Positions 53,935 through 64,000 of a DNA stretch of 64,000 nucleotides are shown here, in pieces. Source of the stretch: Pseudopyrenochaeta lycopersici (Eukaryota > Ascomycota > Dothideomycetes > Pleosporales > Pseudopyrenochaetaceae); contig NHZP01000004.1 of assembly GCA_003313425.1 (NCBI GenBank), positions 1,984,001 to 2,048,000 of the forward strand, written 5' to 3'. Numbering within the stretch: position 1 is the stretch's first letter; the number at the start of each line of letters is the position of its first letter. Made by a program: the position numbers and the translations under genes. Below the pieces are notes generated by a model that did no database searches, had not been told where the DNA came from, and saw nothing but the letters and a program-made list of their open reading frames with translations.

Positions 53935-56592
53935 CAGCGAGGCCATTGAAACACTTTCAAGGTATTTCCCAGCCGTCATGGTTCAGTGAAATGGATTAAT
54001 AGATGAGGAGGTAAAAGAAAGAGAGATGCCCACTTCGACTAGGAATGGAGAATAGCTACATGTGAACTACTTCCAATTGTACCAGAGAGTAGTATGCATG
54101 ACGAAGCAGTCATAACATACAAAAAGGGTAATACAAATACTACAAGGCGAAGGTCTTTTTTGGCCGGGGCATACTTTTGTGACCAGCTTGTTTCTTTTAG
54201 AATTCGCATGAATTATCAGCCCCTTAGCCAGAATATAGTCGCTTATCACATAAGTTTCTTCAAATGTACATGAGAGCTTGCCAAATACGCATAATAGAGA
54301 TTAATTGAAGGCTCTAGAGCATCCTTCTCTTCGGAGGTACTGGCCGGTATAGCATACGTTCTAAAACTTTGCGTATTTAAAATCCCTATTCAGGTGACAT
54401 GAGCACTACACCTACGTTATCACTGCTCTGAGTCTATTTTCAGGCATCATAATTCACTACAAAGCCTTCGTTGATAACGCTTGAAGAAAAAAAGAATAAA
54501 ATACTATGATGAAGTCAGGTACTCTACAACCCAGGAGGGCGTAGATATATTTCAGCTTGAAATTTTTGAGATTGTGAGTTTTAAATACTTATCTGAATAG
54601 AAAAAAGAATTATGCTTGGCTATCGATGATGAGTGGAGTGATGGGTAGATCTATTTTGAGGTCGACTTGTTATTTGGGGCTGAAAAGCCGAGTGGGAAGC
54701 TTCGACATGAGAACAAAGTAAATTTTGAATTTGAATAATATGCAAAAAAACATGACAGGGGAGAGAATAGCCAGTTTTGGAAGCGATGCAACACATCGCA
54801 TCCTGATGTTTACCTCAGACGCAGATCGACTGGCAAGGACCGAACGATCGGCTAGTACCGAGGGGCGACACACTACGACGGAGGCGTCATGAGCCACATT
54901 AAGCTATCGGGCCCCACAAGCACGCTATCTGCCTCAGGAATTATCTTTGCGTATTCTTTACAGCATTCGAAGCAACAACAGTCAGCCTGCGTAGGTCTTT
55001 CCAAGATTATTCTCCATGACACTCTTTAATTTGAAGCATCTTTATGGCTCGTCGCAAGTACGGAAAGCATCTCAACATTGTACCTCCCTTAAGCCTCTCT
55101 CTCTCTGCAAACTGCTTTCCTGCTTGTTGCGCATTACTCTGGTTTCAATAAAAATTGTGGCCCATACTCAGGGTGGCATAATGGAGTTGAATATGCTGTC
55201 CTAGCGGTACTTTCATGAAGCAACCCTGGGCTGTTTCCGGGGCTGCGGTATTAGTTCCAATCTTGATCCCACTTCAGGTTCATGCAATGATCCACAACCA
55301 AAGCAATTGGATTGCCATTCAACGGTAGCATTTGCCTATTGTGACAAAATGAGACTACTATGTCTCGCCTTTGGAGTTCATACATCATCATGAATGTGGA
55401 GGCATTGAGTGGTAGAGGGATGGAGCAAATGAAATATAACACCAGAGATGTAGTATTCGTAGAAGATCAGTCTTGTACGTCAAAGCCGAATATCCTTAAT
55501 TGAGATTTCGAACCAATATTCACAAATATTCTGATGCCTAGGATGGACGGTAATGTCATGTCATTGCTTTGCGTAAAGGAACACTAATATGTCGTAAGCA
55601 ACCCGGTGCTATGAGGATTGGTCAGAGAAAGAGGAAGAGGGAGATAGAGAAAGAGAAAGAGGGAGATAGAGAAAGAGAAAGAGGGAGATAGAGAAAGAGA
55701 AAGAGGGAGATAGAGAGAGAGATAGAGAAAGAGAAAGAGAAAGAGAGAGATAGAGATAGAGAAAGAGAAAGAGAGAGATAGAGAAAGAGAAAGAGAAAGA
55801 GAAAGAGAGAGATAGAGATAGAGAAAGAGAAAGAGGGAGATAGAGAAAGAGAAAGAGAAAGAGAGAGATAGAGATAGAGAGTTAAATAATGATCGCACGA
55901 TAGACAAAGATTAATTTTAGTATATATTGGCAATACATGTCGAGGCTAAACATGTTGCTTGAAAAAAGTAAGAGTAAATGAGCAGACAGAGGAGCTTAAT
56001 ATTTCGTGCAACCTGAGAATGACTTGCCGCATCTAGATACTTGCTTATTATTCTAGAAATATATTTCGCTTGAGAGAAGTCATATCTTGGTCTTGGAACA
56101 GCGCATCATACGCAGTTCGATCAGTTGGCGATGATGAAACTCCATGGAAACTAACCAGAGCTCTTCGCATGGTTCCCATTCTTCGTAGCAATTTTTCTTT
56201 GGTGCCTATTGGCTTTCAATGCTTGATTAATTACATGCATGGATCTGCTGTCGAGCTACACGCACTGACATTGCGTCTTCCCCTGTTCCCTGACAACATG
56301 TCCTTGCGGCTCCGCCGCGATCGAATGTTGCAAGATTTGGGGCGTTCATGCTAATTCGACTGCCAAGTCCAGTGACTCGCTGGTTTCTGGTTACGGCCCG
56401 ACTCACAGTCTCGCTTCTCTTCTCTTTGCCTTTACGACCTCTTGATCACAACAGCACCTGTAGACGCTTCAGGCTAGGGAGGGTACGACTGAACTCCTAC
56501 CATTCAACTGAAATTTATAGTTTTTTTTAATCTCGTTCGCAACCTCTTGTGATCAAATCTCCGCCACTCTGGTTTGACCTACCCGCACTCAG
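53935..56592. other. Intergenic with purine-rich minisatellite
   Basis: 2.7 kb, AT-rich at the left. It contains the purine tract at 55624-55881. Open frames inside the tract (Ser/Leu/Phe repeats on the minus strand) are low-complexity artefacts. The last 300 bp are the promoter of the Zn2Cys6 regulator. Confidence 0.55.
55624..55881. repeat. Purine-rich minisatellite, 22-bp period
   Basis: About 258 bp composed of A and G with scattered T. The first half repeats GGGAGATAGAGAAAGAGAAA plus GA (22 bp) three or more times; the rest mixes GAGAGATA and GAGAAA units. The plus strand is almost free of C. Homopurine tracts of this kind can form triplex or slipped structures and vary in length between isolates. 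Confidence 0.95.
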
Positions 56593-57798
56593 ATGCCCCG
56601 CAGGCGATCGCACAAGAAGTCTCGATACGGATGCGATGAATGCCGAAGGAGACGCGTGAAATGCGACGAGAGACAACCGCGTTGTTTAGGCTGCATACAC
56701 CGAGGGACTGCTTGCCATTATTCGCGGCAGACTGTGCTCCACATTCAGGGCCACGTCCTCGAGGCGGAAAGCTCGCCCTCCTTCAGCGGAACCCAACCTG
56801 AGGCTTCTCCTGTCCACAACGTCATAACAACATGCCATTCCTGCAGCGTTCAGAGCTCCACGGTTGATGAAGTAGCATGGCTGTCAATCAGGCACACCGA
56901 GCTGGAGCTGATGCACCAGTGGTGCACGCGAACCTGTTATAGCTTTTCTTCTCACCTTGCGGAATGGTTCAGAGATCACGTAGGAAAGGAAGCTCTCCGC
57001 TATGATTTCTTGATGAAGGCGCTTCTGGCATCTACGTCGCTCCATATTGCGAGCGAAACGAAGGACGCGAAAGCTGCACGTCGTTACGTAAGCGCCGCGC
57101 TTCAGTACCAGAATCAGGCTGTCTCTGGGTTGCGTGGAATGCTTCACGACATCACTCCGTCAACTTGCATCGCGATCTTTGCATCTTCAGCAATGATTAT
57201 AATTTGTGCGATTGTCTCGCCACTTCTTCCCGCAGATTCAAGCAGTGAGGTCAAATCAACTGCGGAGGCAATCTTGCCTGTCATTGACCTTATAAAAGGC
57301 ATTAGTTCAATTGTCGACGTTAGTCGCCAATGGCTTCTTCAAGGACGTCTAGGTGAAATATTGCGCAGCGTCATTCCGAGGAAACCATCAGCTATCGAAA
57401 TTTCCTCGCCTGCGCAGGAGTTGCGACAACTGAACGATGCGTTCCTCAGCAACAACCGCTACGCGCAAGACCAACGAGCAAATGGAAGTAAAAAGCATGA
57501 AATCTTCGAAGAAGCAATCCAAAAACTTGAAGAAGGGTTCGAATGTGGGACATCTATGCTTTCATGGTTCTTGAAAATTGACCCAGAGTTTGTGAGCGAA
57601 TTGCGAAAGGATGAGTCAATGGCGGTGGCTATATTCATGCATTGGGGTGTGCTTTTGGACCAACTGGATGATATGTGGTGGGCAAAGTATTCTGGAAAAA
57701 GACTTGTGCGAGAACTGTCTACTAAGCTGGACGACCAAGGGGAGCAGTGGGGCTATCTTACCATGTGGTGTCGAGAGCAAGTAGGGCTGTGTGGATGA
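56593..57798 (+). CDS. Zn2Cys6 transcription factor, sterol-uptake-regulator (UPC2/ECM22)-like
   Basis: A single exon of 401 residues. The N-terminus is HKKSRYGCDECRRRRVKCDE, the form seen in UPC2/ECM22-like regulators: a basic HKKSR lead, then C-x2-C-x6-C-x6-C-x2-C-x6-C at residues 14-41, ending CHYS. A linker to about residue 95 is followed by the pattern LELMHQWCTRTCYSF and DFLMKALLASTSLHIAS typical of this group, whose C-terminal domain in yeast senses ergosterol. Many fungal members carry this annotation without proof. Its location between two RTA1-like genes and near a squalene synthase gives the sterol link some weight. Confidence 0.87.
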   Translation: MPRRRSHKKSRYGCDECRRRRVKCDERQPRCLGCIHRGTACHYSRQTVLHIQGHVLEAESSPSFSGTQPEASPVHNVITTCHSCSVQSSTVDEVAWLSIRHTELELMHQWCTRTCYSFSSHLAEWFRDHVGKEALRYDFLMKALLASTSLHIASETKDAKAARRYVSAALQYQNQAVSGLRGMLHDITPSTCIAIFASSAMIIICAIVSPLLPADSSSEVKSTAEAILPVIDLIKGISSIVDVSRQWLLQGRLGEILRSVIPRKPSAIEISSPAQELRQLNDAFLSNNRYAQDQRANGSKKHEIFEEAIQKLEEGFECGTSMLSWFLKIDPEFVSELRKDESMAVAIFMHWGVLLDQLDDMWWAKYSGKRLVRELSTKLDDQGEQWGYLTMWCREQVGLCG

Positions 57799-58362
57799 AA
57801 TGGTCATATTTGCACCCCATTTCCAGTTGTTGTTCAAAATAATTGTACCGAAGTCGAATGCGCTGTCACAGTCCATAGCCATCGTACGTTCGCTCTGTCC
57901 TTCTCGGTTGTGTCATGCCCTGGCTTTCAAGTCGGCCCGGGTCTCGTTTCGCGAGATTGCTGACTTTTGCTTGATCTCGTAATCGTTCTCGTTCCTTTCC
58001 TCTACTTATTGGCTACAATCACCATATCTCATTGTTAATATTTTGAGGCCTTTGAAACCTCTGAAATAGACCGGCCGCATAGCCGCAGGACCAGAAAATA
58101 TGAGGACTCGTTCTCGTTCCATGGGGCTTAGATTTGGGCTACCAAAGCCCGCGCATATTTGGCCTGGGCTTCAGGCTGAGGGTTATTATACCATAGTATA
58201 TATATTCATAGAAGCATTCACCACCCTCGGCAGGAATCTGAAGAACAAAGTCTACTGAACAGTATCCTGCACCGCATTTACTTCCTTGTTCGAGGCTAAT
58301 ACACCCTTTTTGTCTCCCAGCGCCTCCTCCTTCCTATTATTACGCATTGCAAACACTTTAAG
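57799..58362. other. Intergenic
   Basis: 564 bp between the regulator and the second RTA1-like gene; a TATATATATT run near 58197-58206 precedes the latter by 160 nt. Nothing else recognised. Confidence 0.5.
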
Positions 58363-59290
58363 ATGACAAAAAAGAGCCATTATGCTTATGCACCTTCCCT
58401 TCCGTTGGCTGTGATTGCGATTGTCATCTTCTCTGTCTTGACCTTAATCCACATATTCCTCCTTTTCAAGAGACGCACTTGGTTCTGCATACCATTTGTA
58501 ATTGGAGGCACACGTAAGAAAGTTTTCAATACACCTCCAGAGTCTTCCGCTAATAGAATCACTTAGTTGAGATCATCGGGTATGTTGGTAGGGCGATAGG
58601 CAACTCCAAGCCTGCCTCACTTCCACCATACATCGTGCAGTCTCTGCTCATCCTCCTTGCACCGATCCTATTCGCGGCCTCCGTATATATGTTCCTAGGC
58701 CGTATAATTAGAGCCACAGGATGCGAGTCGTATTCCATGGTTCGTTTATCTTGGTTGACGAAGGGCTTCGTCGCTGGCGACGTTCTCTGCTTCATCATCC
58801 AAGGTATGGGTGGTGGTATGCTTGCGTCCGCCGATGATAAAGCCGGGTTAGATCGCGGCAAGCTCGTTATTCTGTTGGGGTTGATCCTTCAGATTATCAT
58901 CTTCGGCTTCTTTATGCTCGTGGCAGCTGTATTCCATGTACGAATGCGAAACCGACCAGCTCAGGAGACAACGCATTGTAATTGGAATTGGGAGCAATAT
59001 CTCCGCATGTTATATGCCATCAGTATTCTTATTACCGTCAGAAACTTGTTTCGTGTCATTGAGTACGCTATGGGTAGTAAGTTCAACTCTATATCGCTAA
59101 TATTGAAACATCAATTCACAGCCCTCTAGAAGACGCATACCTCATGGCCAACGAGTGGCCGATCTATGTTTTTGATGCATTACTTATGGCTATTGTGTTG
59201 GGGCTTAGTTGTTTGTGGCACGTCGGCATTATCGCGGTGGGTAAGCGGAATAGTAATAACGAAGACATTGAATTAGTAGGACGCAAATAG
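58363..59290 (+). CDS. RTA1-like seven-TM protein, second copy
   Basis: 273 residues in three exons: 58363-58513, 58567-59076 and 59130-59290. It follows the RTA1 family closely: YAYAPSLPLAVIAIVIF at the start, FVIGGTLEIIGYVGRAIG, PPYIVQSLLILLAPILFAASVYM, LTKGFVAGDVLCFIIQGMGGGM, and FRVIEYAMGKDAYLMANEW before the last segments. The second splice uses CTCTAG at 59129; the nearer CAG would bring in an immediate TAG. It differs enough from the copy at 53045 to be an older paralogue. The tail is short and polar. Membrane function in lipid export or tolerance is inferred from the family. Confidence 0.9.
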
Positions 59291-59898
59291 AAGATATGTA
59301 AAGGAAGTCTACAAAGTACTACGAGACTGCAGGAGGAAGCCAATTGCTACAAAAAAAGGACGGCCAGATTCGTCAAGGCTGGGGGAGTAGACACGAACAC
59401 TTAATCTACAATAAAGTTGTGGTTAGTGTTCTGAGCTGAGTTGGTAGGTAGATATGCTTCGGCATTATACAGTGGAAGAGACATTATTGGACAAGACTAG
59501 CACTTATGATTATATTGGGTTTGGTATAATGCTTAGTGCGCGGCACAAAGATGCGCAAAACACATTGAGCGACTGACTCGCGTTAAGGATCGAAAGGGGC
59601 ATTTTTTATTTTTAGCAAATTTGGTTGTCACACTAGGACTATAGTGGCATGGAGAGCGGTGGAATATGTTAATTTAAAGAGGGGCCCAATCAAAATCCAG
59701 GGGCTCTGCCAAGTATGTATTTTCCGGATGCGAAAATGCTGCTGAAAAGGACAATGTCTATTGTCTCTATAAATCCTAACCTTATCTCTCTTTATAGTCT
59801 TTCCTATCACCGGTAGATGTTGCATAGGCTGTAATCACTTGACGGCCCTGCGACGTGTTATCCGCAAGCGGTAATAATCCGTCAAAATATATCTAATC
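59291..59898. other. Intergenic
   Basis: 608 bp, AT-rich, between the RTA1-like gene and the peptidase gene. No feature recognised. Confidence 0.5.
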
Positions 59899-62193
59899 AT
59901 GAGAGCATACACCCAATTTCTGCAGTACTTCGGGCTTTCTATCTTTTTAATATCTATCGCACAAGTCTCTGGATCACAGGAATTCTCTTCAAATAAGCAC
60001 GCCACCGACGTCGCTCAAAAAGATGGAGATGCGCAAACGACGGCAGTAGCCGTACAACCCCACTGGATTTCAAACACCAACACTTTTTGGTTTCAGAGAA
60101 AAAATGCGCCACGAAACACTACGTTTATCTATGTCGATTCAACTCGAGGCATGCGCCGGCCTGCATTCGACCACGATGGGCTCTCTAGCGCGCTGAGACA
60201 GCATGGTATTGAGGCCTCGGCTACGAATCTCCCGTTCGCATGGATTGATGCTAAAGAGAATTGCACAATTGTAAGGTTCCGTGCTGGAGAAAAGAACTGG
60301 GAATGGAGGAATTCAGGCACTTTAGTAGCGTTTGAGGGCGATATTGGCGATGTTGACGCTAGTGAGACGGGAAAGCATTTGGGTGTGGTCGAAGAAACGC
60401 CGGCTAAGAGCTGGAGGGAGACTCCAGAGAAGTTATCTAGACGCCAGACTAATGAGACAGATGGTTCAGGCGTCTTCTTCAAGAATGACAACGTCTGGTT
60501 CCGCGACGTTGATGGGCAGGAAACCCAGCTGTCTACGACGGGAACGGTAGAGAACCCTTTCAGCAACTTGACGTGGCACTCGCCGGACAGAAAATACGTG
60601 GTTATATTTCAGACAACGCCAGCCCAAGAACGCTTCGTCTACGCAGTCGAGTCCAGTCCAACAGATCAACTTCAGCCCCGCTTGAAGCAGTTCGGATACC
60701 CTAAACCTGGTGATAGAGTCCGCATCGATCGGCCGCGAATGTTCGATTTAACGACCAAACAGGAGATTCCCACGGATGACACGTTATTCCAGAATCCGTA
60801 CAGTATTTCCGCATTAAGAGGTTCTGGATGGAATTTAGAGGGCACCGAATTCCGCTTCGTGTTCAATCAAAGGGGTCACCAGGTTTTGCGTATCATTGGA
60901 ATGAATACACAGGGAAGGGTGCGAGTTGTGATCGAGGAAACGAGCAAGACATTCATCGACTACTCGCAAAAGCTATATTACCACGAGGTACACAGTTCAA
61001 ACTCGAGCGAGATGATTTGGGCTAGTGAACGTGATGGATGGAACCATCTTTACCTCTACGACGTTGAGAGTGGAGAAGTTAAGAACCAGATCACGAAGGG
61101 GGAATGGGTGGTGCGGTCCGTGGACTATGTGGATGAAGAGGCACGGCGGATCTGGATCCAAGTATTCGGCGCAGTGCCAGGCCAAGATCCGTACTATTCC
61201 CACTTAGCGCGTGTGAATTTTGACGGCTCAGGCTTCAAACTCCTGACTGAAGGCGATGGCTCGCATTGGTGGTCATTCAGTCCAGATCGTAAAACCTTTA
61301 CGGACACATGGTCGCGCATGGACATGGCTGCAAAGACCGTCACACGTGACGCAGAAACTGGCAACCAGACCAGCATTGTCGAGGAAGGCAATCTAGACTG
61401 GCTCTTCTGGCCTGTCCCCGAGCGCTTTGCCGCACCGGGCAGGGACGGCTCCACGCTAATTCACGGTCTCGTATTTCGCCCCGTAGACATGGATAACAGC
61501 ACAAAGTACCCCGTAATCGAGAGGATCTACGCCGGACCTCATGACTTTCACGTGCCAAAGGAGTATCGCATGGATTACGAAGCGCACCAACTCGCTAATG
61601 AGGGCTTCGTTGTAGTCCTTATCGACGGTATGGGCACCAACTGGCGCTCCAAAGCTTTTCACGATGTCTGTCATAAGAACTTGAAAGACGCCGGCTTCCC
61701 TGACCGTATTGCCTGGATGAAAGCTGCGGCGTCGACGCGTCCATGGATGGATATCGACCGCGTCGGTGTTTATGGCGGATCCGCGGGCGGCCAGAATGCC
61801 ATGGGCGCACTTCTTTTCCACAATGATTTCTACAGTGCCGCCGTTGCCGACTGCGGTTGTCACGATAATCGCATGGACAAACTGTGGTGGAACGAGGCAT
61901 GGATGGGATATCCTGTCGACCAGAGCTACGAAGATAGTTCGAATGTTGTGAACGCAGGAAAGTTGAATGGCAGCTTAATGCTTGTTGTAGGGGAGCTAGA
62001 CACGAATGTGGATCCGGCAAGTACAATGCAGGTTGTGAATGCGCTAAACATTGCTGAAAAGGACTATGACCTGTTATTCGTGCCAGGCGGTGAACACGGA
62101 GTAGGAAGTGCTAGTCCCTACGCAGCACGGAGGACAAGACAATTTTTGTATAGGCGACTGAAAGGAAAGGAGCCACCAAGAGAAGCATTGTAG
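59899..62193 (+). CDS. Secreted S9 family serine peptidase, DPP-IV-like
   Basis: An intronless gene of 764 residues. The N-terminus (QYFGLSIFLISIAQVSGS) is a signal peptide. The N-terminal 480 residues are the beta-propeller part (HSPDRKYVVIFQTTP, ASERDGWNHLYLYD). The catalytic alpha/beta hydrolase domain follows, with the nucleophile Ser628 in YGGSAGG, the Asp of GELDTNVD near 701-705 and the His of GGEHGVG near 733. ERIYAGPHDFHVPKEY replaces the usual oxyanion-hole stretch. Secreted fungal S9 enzymes release dipeptides after proline from substrates outside the cell. There is no clear tie to the biosynthetic genes upstream. Confidence 0.92.
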   Translation: MRAYTQFLQYFGLSIFLISIAQVSGSQEFSSNKHATDVAQKDGDAQTTAVAVQPHWISNTNTFWFQRKNAPRNTTFIYVDSTRGMRRPAFDHDGLSSALRQHGIEASATNLPFAWIDAKENCTIVRFRAGEKNWEWRNSGTLVAFEGDIGDVDASETGKHLGVVEETPAKSWRETPEKLSRRQTNETDGSGVFFKNDNVWFRDVDGQETQLSTTGTVENPFSNLTWHSPDRKYVVIFQTTPAQERFVYAVESSPTDQLQPRLKQFGYPKPGDRVRIDRPRMFDLTTKQEIPTDDTLFQNPYSISALRGSGWNLEGTEFRFVFNQRGHQVLRIIGMNTQGRVRVVIEETSKTFIDYSQKLYYHEVHSSNSSEMIWASERDGWNHLYLYDVESGEVKNQITKGEWVVRSVDYVDEEARRIWIQVFGAVPGQDPYYSHLARVNFDGSGFKLLTEGDGSHWWSFSPDRKTFTDTWSRMDMAAKTVTRDAETGNQTSIVEEGNLDWLFWPVPERFAAPGRDGSTLIHGLVFRPVDMDNSTKYPVIERIYAGPHDFHVPKEYRMDYEAHQLANEGFVVVLIDGMGTNWRSKAFHDVCHKNLKDAGFPDRIAWMKAAASTRPWMDIDRVGVYGGSAGGQNAMGALLFHNDFYSAAVADCGCHDNRMDKLWWNEAWMGYPVDQSYEDSSNVVNAGKLNGSLMLVVGELDTNVDPASTMQVVNALNIAEKDYDLLFVPGGEHGVGSASPYAARRTRQFLYRRLKGKEPPREAL

Positions 62194-64000
62194 AGGGACA
62201 TCGAAGTTTATACTATGAGCGCTAGACTGCTTTATTAACATGAGGAGAGTCATTGTTATAGACATATTGATACAATAAACAAGTGAAACAGAAATAAGCT
62301 GCTCAATGTTCAATCGTATATCTAACTAGCTCTAATATATACTTAAATCTAATCTTAAATTGATAAATCAGAATCTGATACAAACTGTAAATCTAGAGAT
62401 AAGGTGAACTGTGCGAATGATGATCTGTTTCTCATCCAAAGCCTCACCCAAAGGAGGAAGTCATTATCGAGCATAGTGACGCGATTTTATCTCCTATCTC
62501 GTACGCTTGAAGCTGCTTGTCCGCAATTCACACCACCGGCTGTGTAATTGCTTATCGCACTTCTTCATGACCATGCAACGCGCCTCTGCAGGGCAGAGTG
62601 TTTTGTGGAGTTGAGCTGTTGGTGGTGTTCCTGAATGCGTTGAGGCTCGCTTCGGGATAGATTTTCTGTCTAGTAGAATCGCTATGGAAGTGATAGAGGC
62701 GAGGGACCAATAGCAGGGGTGTGCATTGAAGGCCTCAAAAGTTCCGTACGATGGTTTCCATGTAAGTGAGTCGCCCAAGGCTTGCCAGCAGAGTTGAGCT
62801 TGCGGATCCGAACTCCCATCAGGTCTGTAGATGCGTATGCGAAGACAAGTAGGGGTAATGTCTTGATGGAGTATTGTCTGATTTCAACTGATTCAACATG
62901 GAAGTAAAGGGATCTAACGATGCCTGGAAGGATGCATAGTCTTTATATAGAGTCTTCAGAGTTCATTAGCTTTGCATATGTCGGCAGATGGGTAGATCTT
63001 CAGAGGTAGGTTTGACCAACGGGTGCTGGGTTGTGAAAGGGTTGTCTGTTTACATGCCAAACATGGCCTAGTATTGTATGTGATGCCTGATGTTCGTGCA
63101 TGGCTAAGCTGAGCTTATAATCATTCTCAGGACATCTCTTTAATTTCCTTTCATGGATCTGCGACACGTTCCTCTCACACATGGACAATCGATGAGCACT
63201 TCTGCCGCCAAACAAATGATTGACATCATTCGCTGAACCGAGACAAAATATTTGCGTTCATTAGGGTAGGCCTTTCTATATACTTCCGCGGGTGGGATGT
63301 TGTACGTTTGAAATATTTCCAGAATTGATCTTAAGCCTTGCGCTCAGTGCTCTATTACGATTGCCACGACTATTGTACACAAGCAGAAACAAAATTAAGT
63401 TGAGCCTCCATGTGAAGATCAGCCAGTGGGTTTTCGATATATGAGTTTATTCATACACGATATCATCAAGAATAGTCTTGGGACTTGCGAAGCAGTTGCA
63501 TTGTTGGAATCTTAAGGAGGAAGTAAAAGTTCTTAATACGTCTTCAGCTATTGGCGCCACAGCGTCAAAAGGTCCATTTATTGCCTCTTTTCTAATCCGA
63601 TATTTTCGCGTTGCGTTCTAGTTGTTTAGCTTGCTAGGCTCATAGCTCTCTACAGAATATGAAGGCGACTCTGGGCGTCACTGATGCTATCTAAGAGCCT
63701 TTTAGGAGCTGAGAGCAGTAGGTTTAGGAAGCTACGTGAGTATATCCAATATTTGCTCCAACGAAATATAGGTCCTAGTAAGGAGAATACACATTGGATA
63801 ACCGTATTGCTAGCTGCGGAGTAAATATTGGCCTGGCGCGCGGTGTTCTAGCGGATGGAAATCATTATCGAGTTCACACTGAACTAACAATATTATATGA
63901 TATATGAGGATATGAAGAAGTGAGCATCTTATGGCAACCGTACGGCGACGGGGTTGTCTTGGTGTGGCGCACAGATCCACGGTATCTTCAGAACGGGGTG
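62194..64000. other. 3' flank and unassigned sequence
   Basis: 1.8 kb to the window end. A minus-strand frame is open from 62883 to its stop at 62494 and encodes about 129 residues with seven cysteines. It has no upstream ATG before an in-frame stop and could only be a terminal exon. The rest is AT-rich with no feature recognised. Confidence 0.45.

Noticed and set aside
55584..55933. Long Ser/Leu/Phe-repeat reading frames on the minus strand
   Set aside because: They are translations of the purine minisatellite and carry no real protein signature.
53045..59290. The two seven-TM proteins as Pyr4/PaxB-like terpene cyclases
   Set aside because: Their sequence blocks (PPYIVQSLL, LTKGFVAGDVL, FRVIEY) match RTA1-like proteins; membrane terpene cyclases lack these.

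Overview
The window reads as nuclear DNA of a filamentous ascomycete (Pezizomycotina). Most genes are broken by 46-70 nt GT-AG introns with CTAAC/CTGAC-like branch sites. The gene families are typical of that group: Zn2Cys6 regulators, fungal CorA-like protein, cutinase, RTA1-like proteins, GMC oxidoreductases and several P450 classes. I cannot name a genus from sequence alone. I modelled 21 protein-coding genes by splicing frames by hand; no tRNA, rRNA or intact transposon was recognised.

Left part (1-9.1 kb): the 3' end of a CorA-like membrane protein; then a compact co-oriented trio of an MFS alpha-glucoside-type sugar transporter, a Zn2Cys6 regulator and a cytosolic GH5 glucosidase; then a small secreted protein. 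The promoters of the transporter and the glucosidase share a CGG-N5-CGG/CGC element (four copies), and the transporter promoter also carries a dense group of CreA-type sites. This looks like a regulated beta-glucoside uptake and hydrolysis locus.

Middle-left (9-21.3 kb): a 194-bp tandem duplication, a secreted GMC oxidoreductase, a fructosamine/ketosamine kinase (with an apparent GC-AG intron and a perfect CRE in its promoter), a cutinase with a Gly/Ser-rich spacer, a salicylate-hydroxylase-like FAD monooxygenase, and a NifS-type Moco-sulfurase-like protein that lacks the MOSC domain. A gene-poor stretch of about 5 kb follows (21.3-26.2 kb).

Right half (26-59.3 kb): a candidate biosynthetic gene cluster. 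In order it holds two tandem paralogous regulators (one Zn2Cys6, one with two C2H2 fingers fused to Zn2Cys6), a DHA-type MFS exporter, a secreted GMC oxidoreductase, a P450 and an SDR sharing a divergent promoter with an 18-bp repeat, two more P450s of different classes, an intronless squalene synthase paralogue, an RTA1-like membrane protein, a third Zn2Cys6 regulator resembling sterol-uptake regulators (UPC2/ECM22 type), and a second RTA1-like protein. No PKS, NRPS, terpene cyclase or prenyltransferase is visible, so the squalene synthase is the only terpenoid-building enzyme in view. It is either the core enzyme of a squalene-derived product or a duplicated target giving self-protection against a squalene-synthase inhibitor. 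The extra RTA1 proteins and the sterol-type regulator fit either reading.

The right end holds a secreted S9 (DPP-like) serine peptidase and about 1.8 kb without a convincing gene.
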